Origin: Pseudoips prasinana
Lineage: Eukaryota; Arthropoda; Insecta; Lepidoptera; Nolidae
Direction: 5' to 3'
DNA length: 64,000 nt
Assembly: GCA_951640165.1 (NCBI GenBank)
Contig: OX621260.1
Coordinates: 24,384,001-24,448,000, forward strand
A program made the translations under genes and the position numbers. Numbering within the stretch: position 1 is the stretch's first letter; every line of letters starts with the position of its first letter. Below the pieces are notes generated by a model, which saw only the letters and a program-made list of their open reading frames with translations, was not told the origin of the DNA and searched no databases. Positions 1 to 8,898 of the stretch are shown piece after piece.

Positions 1-2356
1 AAACTGAGCAAGCGTATTCGCCGGCAGAAAATGCTAGCGCCAGTCCTGACGTCCGCAGCACTTGCGGCGTTGCTCCCCATTTGGTTGTGACTAGGCGTTG
101 CAACAGGTTATTGCGGGCGTGCACTTTCCTCTTTAGTTCCTCACAGTTCCTTTTATAGGTGAGGGATCTGTCCAAGATAACGCCGAGGTATTTAGGAGAG
201 CAGTTGTGAGTGATAGACACTCCTTCCCAGGCAATTTTGAGCTCACGCCCCGCCTGAGCGTTGCGAAGGTGGAAAGCACAGGACTCAGTTTTGGAGGGAT
301 TAGGCTTGAGAGAGTTATCACCATAGTACCTACTCAGGTCACTTAGTGCTGCAGTGAGATTAGCCTCAACCTTGTCAAAACTGGTCGCTTGAGACGTGAG
401 CGCAAGATCGTCCGCATATAGGAAACGGGAAGTGTTTGGGCTGGATGGTTGGTCGTTGGTATATATATTAAATAGTAGCGGAGCCAAGACACTCCCCTGG
501 GGAAGTCCATTCTTTTGCCCCCTCCAACGACTTTTTTCCGAGAGAAGATGGACCTGAAAGCGGCGGTTGTGGAGTAGTTCGCGAAGAATGTTGACGAACT
601 TAAAGTCAGCTGTCAGAGTCTCCACCTTCCACAGAAGCCGTCTCAGATTCACTGTGTCGTAGGCTGCTGATAGATCTACAAACACAGCCCCGGTCACCTT
701 CCCCCGTTCAAACCCATCCTCAAAGTGTTGCGTGAGCTTGAGTACCTGATTGCTACAAGACTTTATTGGTCTGAAACCTGCCTGCTCTGGGATTAATCTC
801 GGGTCGACAAAGCTTGTGAGGCGTGTCAGCAACAGCCGTTCAAACAGCTTATATGTGTGGCATAGGAGTGAAATAGGTCGATAGTTTTTACGGTCTTGTA
901 CCGGTTTTCCTGGCTTTGGTATAGCTATGACCTTTGATTTTCGCCAGATGCGGGGAATTTGGGAGGTTTCGAGACAGGTGTTAAACATTTGCAGCAACCA
1001 GGACACAGCAACTGGGCCAAGGTGTTTAATTTGCTCAACAGAGATGTTATCTACGCCTAAGGCTTTACCGGGCTTTAAGGCTTTTATTCCCATGACGATG
1101 TCTGGTAGGTGGAAAGGCTTGCTTATGTGGTCACAAGAGCATGCGGAACTGCTCGGTTTTGGGGGCCTCGGGAGACGGCCAGATGGTTTGCCATTTAGTA
1201 TGAGCTGATGAGCTATCTGATCAGCAGTAACCTTACCAGGTGTTAAGGGAGCGGGTGGATCGTTAGTAAGCTTCCGAATGGTATTCCAGGCTTTTTTGCT
1301 ATTGTGGGTCATGTCGATACCGGTAACTGTACTGATCCATCTTTCCCGGCGGTTCTCGCTAATTTGGGATAAAAGTTTTTCTCCCACAAGCAAAGTATCC
1401 TCTGCGAACGGGTTACTATTGAACAGAGACTCATACTCCTTAAATAGCTTTGCGGAATCACTCGACAGCCCTGGAACGTACGATGTGCGGCAACCCCTAG
1501 GGATGTGCTTTCGGGACACATTGCACACTAACTCTATAAACTGGTCATATCCTTTCGGGGAGGGAGGCACGATCAGGAGAGCTTTGTCGATATCCCGCGC
1601 AAATTGTTCCCAGTTTGCCTTTGAGTAGTTAAACCGGCGCTTAAGAAGGACCTGTAAAGGTCGCACAACCGGAACAATTTCACACATGATGGGGCGGTGC
1701 TGAGTTCGGGGAATAGGAGTGCATACCGTCTTGACACATTGGGAACTTACGTTGGAGCTAACAAAGATAAGGTCCGGGTTATAGCCCCTCTTCCATCGGC
1801 CACTGTTGAAGGATGCCGGCTGTTTAGGGTCGTGAACCAAGACCAAGTCGTTCATTTCAGCCCATGTCTCAAGTGCTTGACCACACTCATCGAGGTCTTT
1901 GTAACCCCAAAGTGGACTGTGACTATTAAAATCACCTATGACAATTCTAACGAGTTGGTCGTCAGCACCCTCCCGGGGCCTAAGCTGGAATGGAGTACCG
2001 GGTGGTTTGTAAATGGAAGTAACAGAGCAGTGGTCGAGGTTTACGGTGATTACCTCGATGCCGTTCTGGGTCGAGCTTTCAGTCGATAGGACACTCATTC
2101 CGGGAGTAACAAACACTGCGTTACCGTGTTTCGGGTGACAAGTCTCGGAAATGAGGGTCAGTCCAGCTATGTAGGGACGGCTCTGCGTTTCATCTCGGTG
2201 GGTCTCCTGGACACAGAGGACATCACAGCGTGTTTTACGGTGGAGCTCGGACAATAATTCCGATTTATCCTCAGAGAAACCTTCGATGTTAATCGAAACT
2301 ACACGCAGAGCCGGCTTATGCACTGGACCTGGTGGGGTGGTGTTATAATTTGCCAT
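1..2356 (-). CDS. Non-LTR retrotransposon (LINE) endonuclease/reverse transcriptase, C-terminus off window
   Basis: Reading the minus strand from the ATG at 2356 gives one frame that I follow to the left edge (at least 785 codons) without a stop in the stretches I translated. An APE-type endonuclease comes first: SINIEGF at about residue 21, the catalytic Glu in CVQETHR at about 51, and GDFNSHSPLWG at about 140. The usual SDH motif reads TQHRPI at about 217. The reverse transcriptase follows: FRPIKSCSNQ, VFVDLSAAYDTV, NGLPQGSVLAP at 616 and LYADDLALT at 646. The protein nicks target DNA and copies its own RNA there. There is no zinc knuckle in the visible part. The clade is not certain; the alternative is a close Jockey- or RTE-like relative. 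An uninterrupted frame suggests a young copy. Confidence 0.85.
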   Translation of the reverse strand, partial: MANYNTTPPGPVHKPALRVVSINIEGFSEDKSELLSELHRKTRCDVLCVQETHRDETQSRPYIAGLTLISETCHPKHGNAVFVTPGMSVLSTESSTQNGIEVITVNLDHCSVTSIYKPPGTPFQLRPREGADDQLVRIVIGDFNSHSPLWGYKDLDECGQALETWAEMNDLVLVHDPKQPASFNSGRWKRGYNPDLIFVSSNVSSQCVKTVCTPIPRTQHRPIMCEIVPVVRPLQVLLKRRFNYSKANWEQFARDIDKALLIVPPSPKGYDQFIELVCNVSRKHIPRGCRTSYVPGLSSDSAKLFKEYESLFNSNPFAEDTLLVGEKLLSQISENRRERWISTVTGIDMTHNSKKAWNTIRKLTNDPPAPLTPGKVTADQIAHQLILNGKPSGRLPRPPKPSSSACSCDHISKPFHLPDIVMGIKALKPGKALGVDNISVEQIKHLGPVAVSWLLQMFNTCLETSQIPRIWRKSKVIAIPKPGKPVQDRKNYRPISLLCHTYKLFERLLLTRLTSFVDPRLIPEQAGFRPIKSCSNQVLKLTQHFEDGFERGKVTGAVFVDLSAAYDTVNLRRLLWKVETLTADFKFVNILRELLHNRRFQVHLLSEKSRWRGQKNGLPQGSVLAPLLFNIYTNDQPSSPNTSRFLYADDLALTSQATSFDKVEANLTAALSDLSRYYGDNSLKPNPSKTESCAFHLRNAQAGRELKIAWEGVSITHNCSPKYLGVILDRSLTYKRNCEELKRKVHARNNLLQRLVTTKWGATPQVLRTSGLALAFSAGEYACSV

Positions 2357-2640
2357 CGTGGTGAAAGGATTGGCCAGTCAGCGTTAGAACTCGCTAACTG
2401 TTGCCCAGGGTGCGCCGAACGTACGGGTTTGTGAGGTACGTCACACGGGGAGGCTCCTTTCATGCACCCCATAAAGTGATTATTGAATGTACCTAATATG
2501 TAACTATGTCTGTAAACCAAGGACACGTCATGACTATGATTAAGTGTTAAGGGTATTTGTATTATAACCATGACATCTGTATGTACCACACTTTCTGAAA
2601 ATAAATATTTCTATTCTATATTCTATTCTATAACAAAACA
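2357..2640. other. LINE 5' flank and a (TTCTA)n-type repeat tail
   Basis: Upstream of the LINE ORF no ORF1 is recognisable. On the plus strand the stretch ends in an A/T-rich tail (AAATAAATATTTCTATTCTA with further TTCTA units to about 2630). This resembles the 3' terminus of another retroposon rather than a 5' UTR. The boundary of the left-edge LINE is therefore unclear. Confidence 0.35.
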
Positions 2641-3204
2641 AAAATTTAAATAAAAAATAACAAAATAATAAACATGCCAAGACATTTATTTATTTATGTA
2701 CTTTACTAAAAGAATAGTAAAATCAGCCATAAGACTATCTAGTGATAGGTTTTTTTCTAATAAAAATCGGTCGGTCTTCGCGCGACAAACGTGCGATCGT
2801 CCATCCCGAGCGTGAGACTAACATAAACGATGAATTATTGCGCACCATCAATTACTGGTCAGACACAACGCACACAGAAATACTCCATTTCTGGATACGC
2901 CTTTCTTCGTTTATAAATGTCATATTTTATCATTAATTCCCTCCTTAGATAAGTTACTTGCTACAAACAAGTTACTTCAATAAAGTTGTTCAGTCACGAC
3001 CACTTTTGAGGCCCCGCTACAGAAAAGAAATTTTTTGCGAAGTCCCAAAAAAACGGCTATTTTGCATAAAATTAATATATTATCGGCAGATATAAGCTGA
3101 GCTGATAGGGCCATTTTTCATGCCAGTATGGAAATAATAAAAAATCTAAACAAATATTTATTAATGTACGTTATTCAGACACAGAACAAATAATCGTGTT
3201 CGTC
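2641..3204. other. AT-rich sequence without recognisable feature
   Basis: Several short A and T runs are present. I see no open frame of note and no match to the repeat families elsewhere in the window. Confidence 0.5.
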
Positions 3205-3296
3205 ACACAAAGACTTGCCCCAGATGGGAATCGAACCCACGACCTCGGGCTTAGCAGCCAGGGTCATTAACCATTAAACGAACAGGCCAGTCAAAA
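3205..3296 (-). repeat. tRNA-derived SINE fragment
   Basis: The reverse strand contains a B-box-like GGGTTCGATTCCC and an anticodon-arm-like region (GGCTGCTAAGCCCGAGG), then GTGTGACGAACACGA-type SINE body. Related minus-strand pieces lie at 24690-24805 and 43500-43615. It is not a functional tRNA: the arms do not pair into a cloverleaf. Confidence 0.6.
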
Positions 3297-3308
3297 TCTA
3301 TCCATCAT

Positions 3309-3415
3309 CGAAGGGATATGCCATAATCGCTATGCTTGTCTGACGGGTTCGTGATCGCAGTATGATTAGCATTTTGCAGTTCTCTGGGAGATATTTCCTT
3401 GGGTCGGCAAATACA
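3309..3415 (-). repeat. Degenerate copy of dispersed family E
   Basis: The piece GGGATATGCCATAATCGC and the following GATCGCAGTA and TTCTCTGGGAGATATTTCC match, in reverse, the better copies at 18917-19175 and 33168-33423. It is diverged and truncated. Confidence 0.5.
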
Positions 3416-3733
3416 TTATTACCCGTAGAGTGCTCGAATACAACATCATCAGTCACATTGGAGCACTCGACGACCTTGACAATGGTCCGTGGAGAACTGA
3501 AACATGTGTTGGGTATCGTGCCGGCGCGGCGTATGTAATTTACATGAATATTGTCCTTCTTGCAAGTGCATATTTTTTGCGGGCGGGAAGACGGTGCATA
3601 TTACGACCCGGCTTAATTAAACTGACAATTAGCGGAATTAACACTTCATATTAACTTTGTATTTTGAAATAAAGGGATATTTATTTTACGTAAGGGGAAG
3701 ACCTCATAGAACTATCTCTGATCAAATAAAAAA

Positions 3734-3892
3734 GACGGAGACGTTCTCAAGAAAGGCCAGGTCAAAAGTACCCTAAACCGGAGAGCATGTATGAAGAATA
3801 TAATGACAGAAAACGAGGCAAAAGAGGGGTGCAAAGATCGTGACAAATGGAAATCCGTGGTCTCTGCCTACCCCTCTGGGAAACAGGCGTGA
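3734..3892 (+). pseudogene. LINE C-terminal ORF relic (RTE-like)
   Basis: A 52-codon open tail ending at TGA 3890-3892 reads ...RRACMKNIMTENEAKEGC then RDKWKSVVSAYPSGKQA. This D-x-WKSVVSAYPSGK ending resembles the last residues of RTE-type LINE proteins. After the stop comes a short tail of ATGTATATATG type. Nothing upstream extends it, so it is a 5'-truncated, dead insertion. The family call rests on the tail motif only. Confidence 0.45.
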
Positions 3893-3992
3893 GTCTATGT
3901 ATATATGTTTGCTGTGACGCACTGTAAACCACAACCAAGTCAACAAAGCTCTGAAAGCGTTTTTGTTATATCATATTGAAGGCATGTTGCAT

Positions 3993-4123
3993 GTACACAC
4001 GGCTATATATCAAGCTATGCCTAAATTTCCAATATAAGCGGACCTCTCCTTTAATGGAAATCCTATACAACGTGAGATCAGGTTATACTGGAAATGTATA
4101 GCTTGATATGTAGCCGTGTGTAC
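3993..4123. mobile_element. Palindromic MITE (family 4)
   Basis: Ends are GTACACACGGCTATATATC and, reversed, GTACACACGGCTACATATC. The two halves are inverted copies of each other (GGAAATGTATAGCTTGATAT on the right). A second copy is at 31097-31219, inside a SINE. No coding capacity. Confidence 0.75.
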
Positions 4124-4147
4124 TATGTTCAACGATAGACAGCTTTA

Positions 4148-4439
4148 TCTTTACTAATATATAAAGCTTAGGAGTTTGTTTACTTGAAGCTATATGTCCA
4201 AATTGAAAAATTATTTCAGTGTTAGATAGCCCATTTATCGAGGAAGGCTATAGGCTATATATCAATCACACTAATGAGGACCAATAGGAGCGGAGCTCCA
4301 ATGAAAAAACTAAAAATCTATCTTTATCTTTCATATCAAATTTATCTTTTCACCTTCTACGTAAATCAAATCGCGAGTAAAAGTTAGCGTTAGTCCAAAG
4401 TAACTATTCCATTCGGACGAAGTCGCGGGCAGAAGTTAG
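4148..4439 (+). mobile_element. Non-autonomous Helitron-like element
   Basis: It starts with TC (TCTTTACTAATATATAAAGC) and ends GAAGTCGCGGGCAGAAGTTAG. The body contains GTGTTAGATAGCCCATTTAT and GACCAATAGGAGCGGAGCTC. TC...TTAG termini with a GC-rich subterminal segment and no inverted repeats fit the LEP1-like Helitrons seen many times in this window. The last bases are TTAG instead of CTAG. Confidence 0.6.
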
Positions 4440-4490
4440 TTATGTATATTACTAGAACGTTGTAAGATTCTATAATAAAAGCAACAACAA

Positions 4491-4712
4491 ATCATGGGTG
4501 CGTTTCCCACCCAGGACAAATATTTGTGTGCATGAACATGTCTGTTTGTCTTGATCTGGTTGTTTATTATCTTTATAAGTATGTTTTTACAGAGGGAAAG
4601 TAGAATATTATGTGGTATATCAGTTATCTGATATCCATAGTACAGCCCTGCTTAATTTGGTATCAGATGGCCTTGTTTGAGTAATGTCCCAGGATATTAT
4701 TACTATTATTTG
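4491..4712 (+). repeat. SINE C, 5'-truncated
   Basis: Starts in the B-box zone (TCCCACCCAGGACAAATATT) and runs through GTGCATGAACATGTCTGTTT to the tail GTCCCAGGATATTATTA. The tRNA head is missing. It is followed directly by SINE B. Confidence 0.75.
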
Positions 4713-5086
4713 CTGCCTCGTTGGTCTAGCGGTAGCGTCTTAACCCGCAGAGGACGAGGCCCTGGGTTCAAATCCCGGGTCGGGCCAAAAGTGATTTTGG
4801 GAGTTTTCTGTAAAAAGAAAATACTCAGCATCAGCCCGAAGTCTGGGAGTTGGCGGTATTACACCCCCGTGCCTCGGTGAGCATGTAAAGCCGTCGGTCC
4901 TGTACCTGACCTCTTTCCGCTCGTGTCGCCTAGGCGGCCCATCGGATCATGAGAGTGATAGAATAGAAAGAGCTCCTGTGTTTGCGCACACACTTGAACA
5001 CTATAATATGTCCCGCGCAGATGGCTAATCTCTGTTGAGACTGGCCGCCGTGGTCGAAATTCGGGTAGGAGGACATTATTATTATG
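4713..5086 (+). repeat. SINE B (tRNA-derived), copy 1
   Basis: The head carries an A box (TTGGTCTAGCGGTAGCG) and a B box (GGGTTCAAATCCCGGGTC). A body of about 290 bp follows, with AGTCTGGGAGTTGGCGGTAT and CCATCGGATCATGAGAGTGA. It ends GGACATTATTATTATGAC. Other copies are at 21727, 33823 (minus) and 52218. Confidence 0.8.
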
Positions 5087-5479
5087 ACACTTCAAGTATC
5101 TCTATCAAAGTGGCTGTTATTGTAAAGTGGTGTTTACATCATCCTGCTTTATAGAACCTGAACGGCATTGGCACGCAAACAACACGATGTTTGTTCTATT
5201 GTACGTCCAATACGTTTGTCTAGCGGTGCCATTAATAAGGTGAGTATTGGGATGGCAGAGACAGATCACCATTATGTCAGAAGTAGTTCTGTTCTCGACA
5301 TTCCATCGCGTGACATGATTATTTTATGTATTTATTTTCAAAACTCTATGCACTAAGTTGTACAGGGATAGACTTAATGCCGTAGGCATTTTCGCCCAGT
5401 GGACCTTGAGGAGGTGCAGAGATTAAACAGTAGGTAGGTGCACTAAGTAGAGAGTATCCTGATAAAAAGTAATATTGGC
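5087..5479. other. Intergenic, no recognised feature
   Basis: No repeat family of this window and no plausible coding frame can be recognised here. Confidence 0.4.
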
Positions 5480-5900
5480 CTTGGTAATTGCTCGACGTTC
5501 ACGCCGCAGATCGTCAGTTCGATTCCCACCCAGGACAGATATGTGTGTGCATGGACATGTCTGTTAATGGACATGTCTGTTTGTCCGTAGTCTAGGTGGA
5601 GTATCTGTATAATTGACGGTCACCGTAGCCTAGTTGGTAGTGCTCCTGCCTACGAAGCTGGTGGTCCTGGGTTCGAATCCCGGTAAGTGCAAATATTTGT
5701 GTGATGAGTACGAATATTTGTTTCTGAGTCATGGATGTTTTCTATGTATATAAATATTTATCTATCTATATAAGTATGTATATAGTCGCCTGGCACCCAT
5801 TGTACAAGCTTTGCTTAGTTTGAGGCTAGGATGATATGTGTGACATTGTGCCCAGAAATTATGTATTTACAAAAGGAAAGTAGTATATATAATAGCCAAA
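5480..5900 (+). repeat. SINE C, split by an inserted SINE A
   Basis: The left part (B box TTCGATTCCCACCCAGGACA, then GTCTGTTTGTCC) stops at CTGTATAATT. The right part resumes at 5856 with ATTATGTATTTACAAAAGG. The SINE C consensus reads straight across this junction in other copies. The left half also carries a short internal duplication of GGACATGTCTGTT. Confidence 0.7.
5615..5855 (+). repeat. SINE A (tRNA-derived), copy 1
   Basis: The A box is TAGCCTAGTTGGTAG and the B box is GGGTTCGAATCCCGG. The body carries GTGTGATGAGTACGAATATT and a TAGTTTGAGGCTAGGATGAT tail region. AATT on both sides fits a short target duplication in the host SINE C. Confidence 0.85.
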
Positions 5901-6208
5901 TAGACATTTATTAGTAAGATTTGTTACATGTCATGAAAATGATTGTAAAAATATTAAATGTCTAAACAATGTCAACAAATCAAAAACATATCTACTATAA
6001 ACTAAACTTAGTCAACTAAATAATTTGTTCAAAAACATAAAAAATACGATAATCGTCACAACATAGTTAGTCAGCAAGTCAAAATCATATATAACATAAT
6101 ATTATCATGTCAAACTATTAGATGTAGAATTCATCAACGGAATAGAACGATTTATACATCAATACAATACAAAAATGATTTATTTCATCTCCACAAATGA
6201 CATGATAA
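5901..6208. other. AT-rich flank of mariner copy 1
   Basis: Nothing recognisable. The sequence is A/T-rich and differs from the flank of mariner copy 2, so the two mariners are separate insertions. Confidence 0.5.
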
Positions 6209-6210
6209 TA

Positions 6211-7492
6211 GGTCTTTACCTATGGAATTGCCGTTTTGTATGAAAAAATTTAAACGAATTTTTTTCATGAATTTTTTTATTTGTATTAATCGAAGTAATC
6301 ACCCATGCAATCAATGCATCTTTGCCATCGCAGTGGCAGTTTATTGATGCCCTTCTTAAAGAAATCAGCTGGACGGGAGGCAACAAATTCTTCAAAGGCA
6401 TTTTGTACTGCCTCTCGGGTATTGAATTTTTTTCCCGCCAAGAAGTTATCCAAATTCTGGAAAAAGTAGTAGTCTGTAGGCGCAAGGTCTGGTGAGTAGG
6501 GCGGATGACGGAGAGCTTCCAACCCCAGTTCTTGCAACTTGGAGACCGTCTGCTGTGCAGTATGAGGTCGCGCGTTGTCGTGCAGGAGCAGCGGAGACGA
6601 GCGATTGACCAATGCTGGTTGGAGATGCGCCAGCTTCTCCATCATTGTGCTCAGTTCTTCACAGTACACATCTGCAGTAATGCTCACCCCGTTTGGTAAG
6701 AAGCTGTGATGAATCACACCGGCGCTAGACCACCAAACAGTGACCATCACTTTTCTAGGGGTAAGTTTTCGTTTAGGGCATTGTTTAGGTGCTGAACCAG
6801 GATCCAACCAACTTGCTGAGCGCTTGCGGTTATCAAACAGAATCCATTTTTCATCGCAGGTAACAATGCGGTTCAAAATTCCTTCATTTGTGTGTCTGTT
6901 GAGCAGTGCAAGGCACGTCTCGACGCGTACTTCGCGCTGGCGATCATTGAGTTCGTGGGGCACCCATTTGTCAAGCTTTTTTACCTTGCCAATTTGACGC
7001 AAATGGACCAATATTGTTTTGACGCTAACGTCGAAAGCTGCTGCTAATTCAGCCGTAGATTGTGTATCATCAGCTTCCACAACCGCCTTTAATTCGTCAT
7101 TGTCGACCAAAGTCTTCGGACGACCGCGAGGTTCATTTTTCAGGTCGAAATTTCCAGAACGGAAGCGAGCAAACCAATAACAGGTGGTGCGTTGGTTTGT
7201 AGTGTTAGCTCCGTAAACGTCGTTGATGTTGCGTGCCGCTTGTGCCGCGTTGCTGCCACGACGGTACTCATATTCCATAATTACTCGAATTTTTAACGTA
7301 TCCATGATGACGAAAAAGATTGAAATGCGATGAAAATGTAACACTAATCAATAAAGAAATGACTACTTTTGGAAAAAAGAATCCATGTTTTTAAAATAAA
7401 ATTAATTTGAAATTAGAATTCTTAGCCAAACAAAAATTATTTTGATTTGAAATGGCCAGTACTGCAGAACGGCAATTTCATAGGTAAAAACC
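6211..7492 (-). mobile_element. mariner transposon, copy 1
   Basis: A complete 1,282-bp element lies between TA dinucleotides (6209-6210 and 7493-7494). The ends are inverted repeats of about 28 bp: GGTCTTTACCTATGGAATTG on the left and, reversed, GGTTTTTACCTATGAAATTG on the right. It encodes one intact transposase on the minus strand and is the same length as copy 2 at 8899. Confidence 0.93.
6286..7305 (-). CDS. mariner transposase (339 aa, intact)
   Basis: This DDD cut-and-paste transposase binds the element's terminal repeats and inserts it at TA. The N-terminal helix-turn-helix half reads YRRGSNAAQAARNINDVYG and later RPKTLVDNDEL. The linker WVPHELN precedes the catalytic domain. The three Asp are in VTCDEKW, LLHDNARPHT and APTDYYFF, with 34 residues between the last two (DD34D). 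The C-terminus is IDCMGDYFD. I chose the ATG at 7305 (MDTLKIRV); the longer frame upstream begins at GTG. KQIGKVKKLDKWVPHEL-type wording points to the cecropia/Hsmar1 subfamily. The length is normal for mariner and no lesion is visible, so activity is plausible but unproven. Confidence 0.93.
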   Translation of the reverse strand: MDTLKIRVIMEYEYRRGSNAAQAARNINDVYGANTTNQRTTCYWFARFRSGNFDLKNEPRGRPKTLVDNDELKAVVEADDTQSTAELAAAFDVSVKTILVHLRQIGKVKKLDKWVPHELNDRQREVRVETCLALLNRHTNEGILNRIVTCDEKWILFDNRKRSASWLDPGSAPKQCPKRKLTPRKVMVTVWWSSAGVIHHSFLPNGVSITADVYCEELSTMMEKLAHLQPALVNRSSPLLLHDNARPHTAQQTVSKLQELGLEALRHPPYSPDLAPTDYYFFQNLDNFLAGKKFNTREAVQNAFEEFVASRPADFFKKGINKLPLRWQRCIDCMGDYFD

Positions 7493-7610
7493 TAATATTA
7501 AGATGAAACAAATAAAGTTGACAAAATGTATGAAGTTGCAACTTGTGGGAGATCTGGAGTCCAAACTAAGCCAAGGCCTGTATTTAGGCACTCCAGGAAA
7601 ATCGGAATGA

Positions 7611-7690
7611 CAAAATCAGTTATCTGGTTTCCATAGCACTGCATATTTTGGGATCAGATGACTGTGTGTGAATATGTGTATTATTTAATT
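7611..7690 (+). repeat. SINE C 3' fragment
   Basis: Matches the SINE C tail: CAGTTATCTGGTTTCCATAG, then TTTTGGGATCAGATGACTGT and GTGTGAATA. The head is absent. Confidence 0.6.
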
Positions 7691-8082
7691 TTAGTATTAT
7701 CTTTCAGCCTAGAATAGGGTCCTGTAGTTCTGCTTTATAATCCTCAAAGTTCAAGTACTACTATTATTCGGCATGCCTGAAAAAGCATTGAACTACTGAA
7801 AATACTCGTAGATAATAAAAATCGTTGTGTGCTTTCACAAATAAAATGCTTTGGTTAAAATAAAACGTTCATATGAAATTTGTTCTGACTAGTGTTACTG
7901 ATAGCAGTTTGGCCATTGTAGTGACGTACGCTTGGTACAAAAGGTTTTTATGTCGGAATATTTCGCGTATCTGAAACAACATTACCTTTAATATTGACGA
8001 CTGAAAAGGTTTGCTACGGAAATCGAACTTAACTTCATATTTTTTTTACGTAGTAGAAATGCCCAAATTGCATGTCATGTAG
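7691..8082. other. AT-rich, no recognised feature
   Basis: No reading frame or repeat family recognised. Confidence 0.4.
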
Positions 8083-8440
8083 GGCTTGACCCACTAAAAC
8101 CACCACGGTAGCCAGCCTGACAGTGCTTGTAGCGGGGGCTCTGGGTACTCGTGGACACACCAGTACCCCCATCGTGCACTACAGCCTCTGAGAGATTCTC
8201 GCCCGGGTAGGGTAGGGGGCATGAATGTCTCCACCTCTCCCCAGCGTGCACAAGCGTGTTTAAGCAACCTGAGCCACAGCAGGTAACCTCTTCCCGATCG
8301 CTTATACAATCGTCCTCCAAACGCCAGCGATCCTAGCGGCAGCGCCCAGCCGGGGAGAAGCCAGCCGGGCGCATACTCTCTCGCGCTGGGATTAGCTTCC
8401 AGCGCCGGGAACTAGGCAGAGCCTGTACTAGAGCAACCGA
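8083..8440 (-). repeat. GC-rich LINE 3'-end-like fragment
   Basis: A GC-rich island in AT-rich surroundings. The reverse strand carries short open frames with no family motif and no start. The composition and truncation resemble the 3' part of a GC-rich LINE such as the R1-like one at the right edge, but I cannot align it to that copy. Confidence 0.35.
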
Positions 8441-8896
8441 TATACATAGTAATATGTTTCGAAATACATAAATATTATAGATAGGCACGTTCACTACCTA
8501 CTAAGTCACGGCGCGCGGCGCGGTGAACATCAAATGAATTATTTCGTTGTATAACCGTACCTATGAAATACCTAGTATTGGAGATAGACCTAGTATTAGA
8601 GATCTGGTATTTGGTGAACACAGTCTTGAAGGAATTTGATTTTGGCAACAATCATATTTGCTCGTGATTTATAATGTATATTGCAATTTATCCGGAAATG
8701 ACTAAATTTGTATTCAGATTCTGGTGCACTCCGAAATGAGGAGACATTGGTGGAATCCCAAGGGGTTGTTTGGCAGACGCGGTGAGTTAAGTAAGACGCC
8801 GGGTGTCACTGGGGCACTATGACAGATAATAATAATAGCCTAGAACGTCAAACTCAACCGCCGTAGGAACTCTATTTTTTGCATATTTATTTATAA
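8441..8896. other. Intergenic, AT-rich
   Basis: I see no gene or clear repeat. A short direct repeat (CCTAGTATTGGAGATAGA / CCTAGTATTAGAGATCTG) lies near 8571-8605. Confidence 0.4.
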
Positions 8897-8898
8897 TA

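Noticed and set aside
927..2089. Plus-strand frames of 93-130 codons
   Set aside because: They are antisense shadows of the minus-strand LINE ORF, which carries real RT and endonuclease motifs.
4713..4800. tRNA gene (A and B boxes clear)
   Set aside because: It is the head of SINE B: a conserved non-tRNA body follows, the same unit is dispersed, and the cloverleaf is not intact.
5615..5690. tRNA gene at SINE A heads
   Set aside because: Six dispersed copies share the same 170-bp non-tRNA body.
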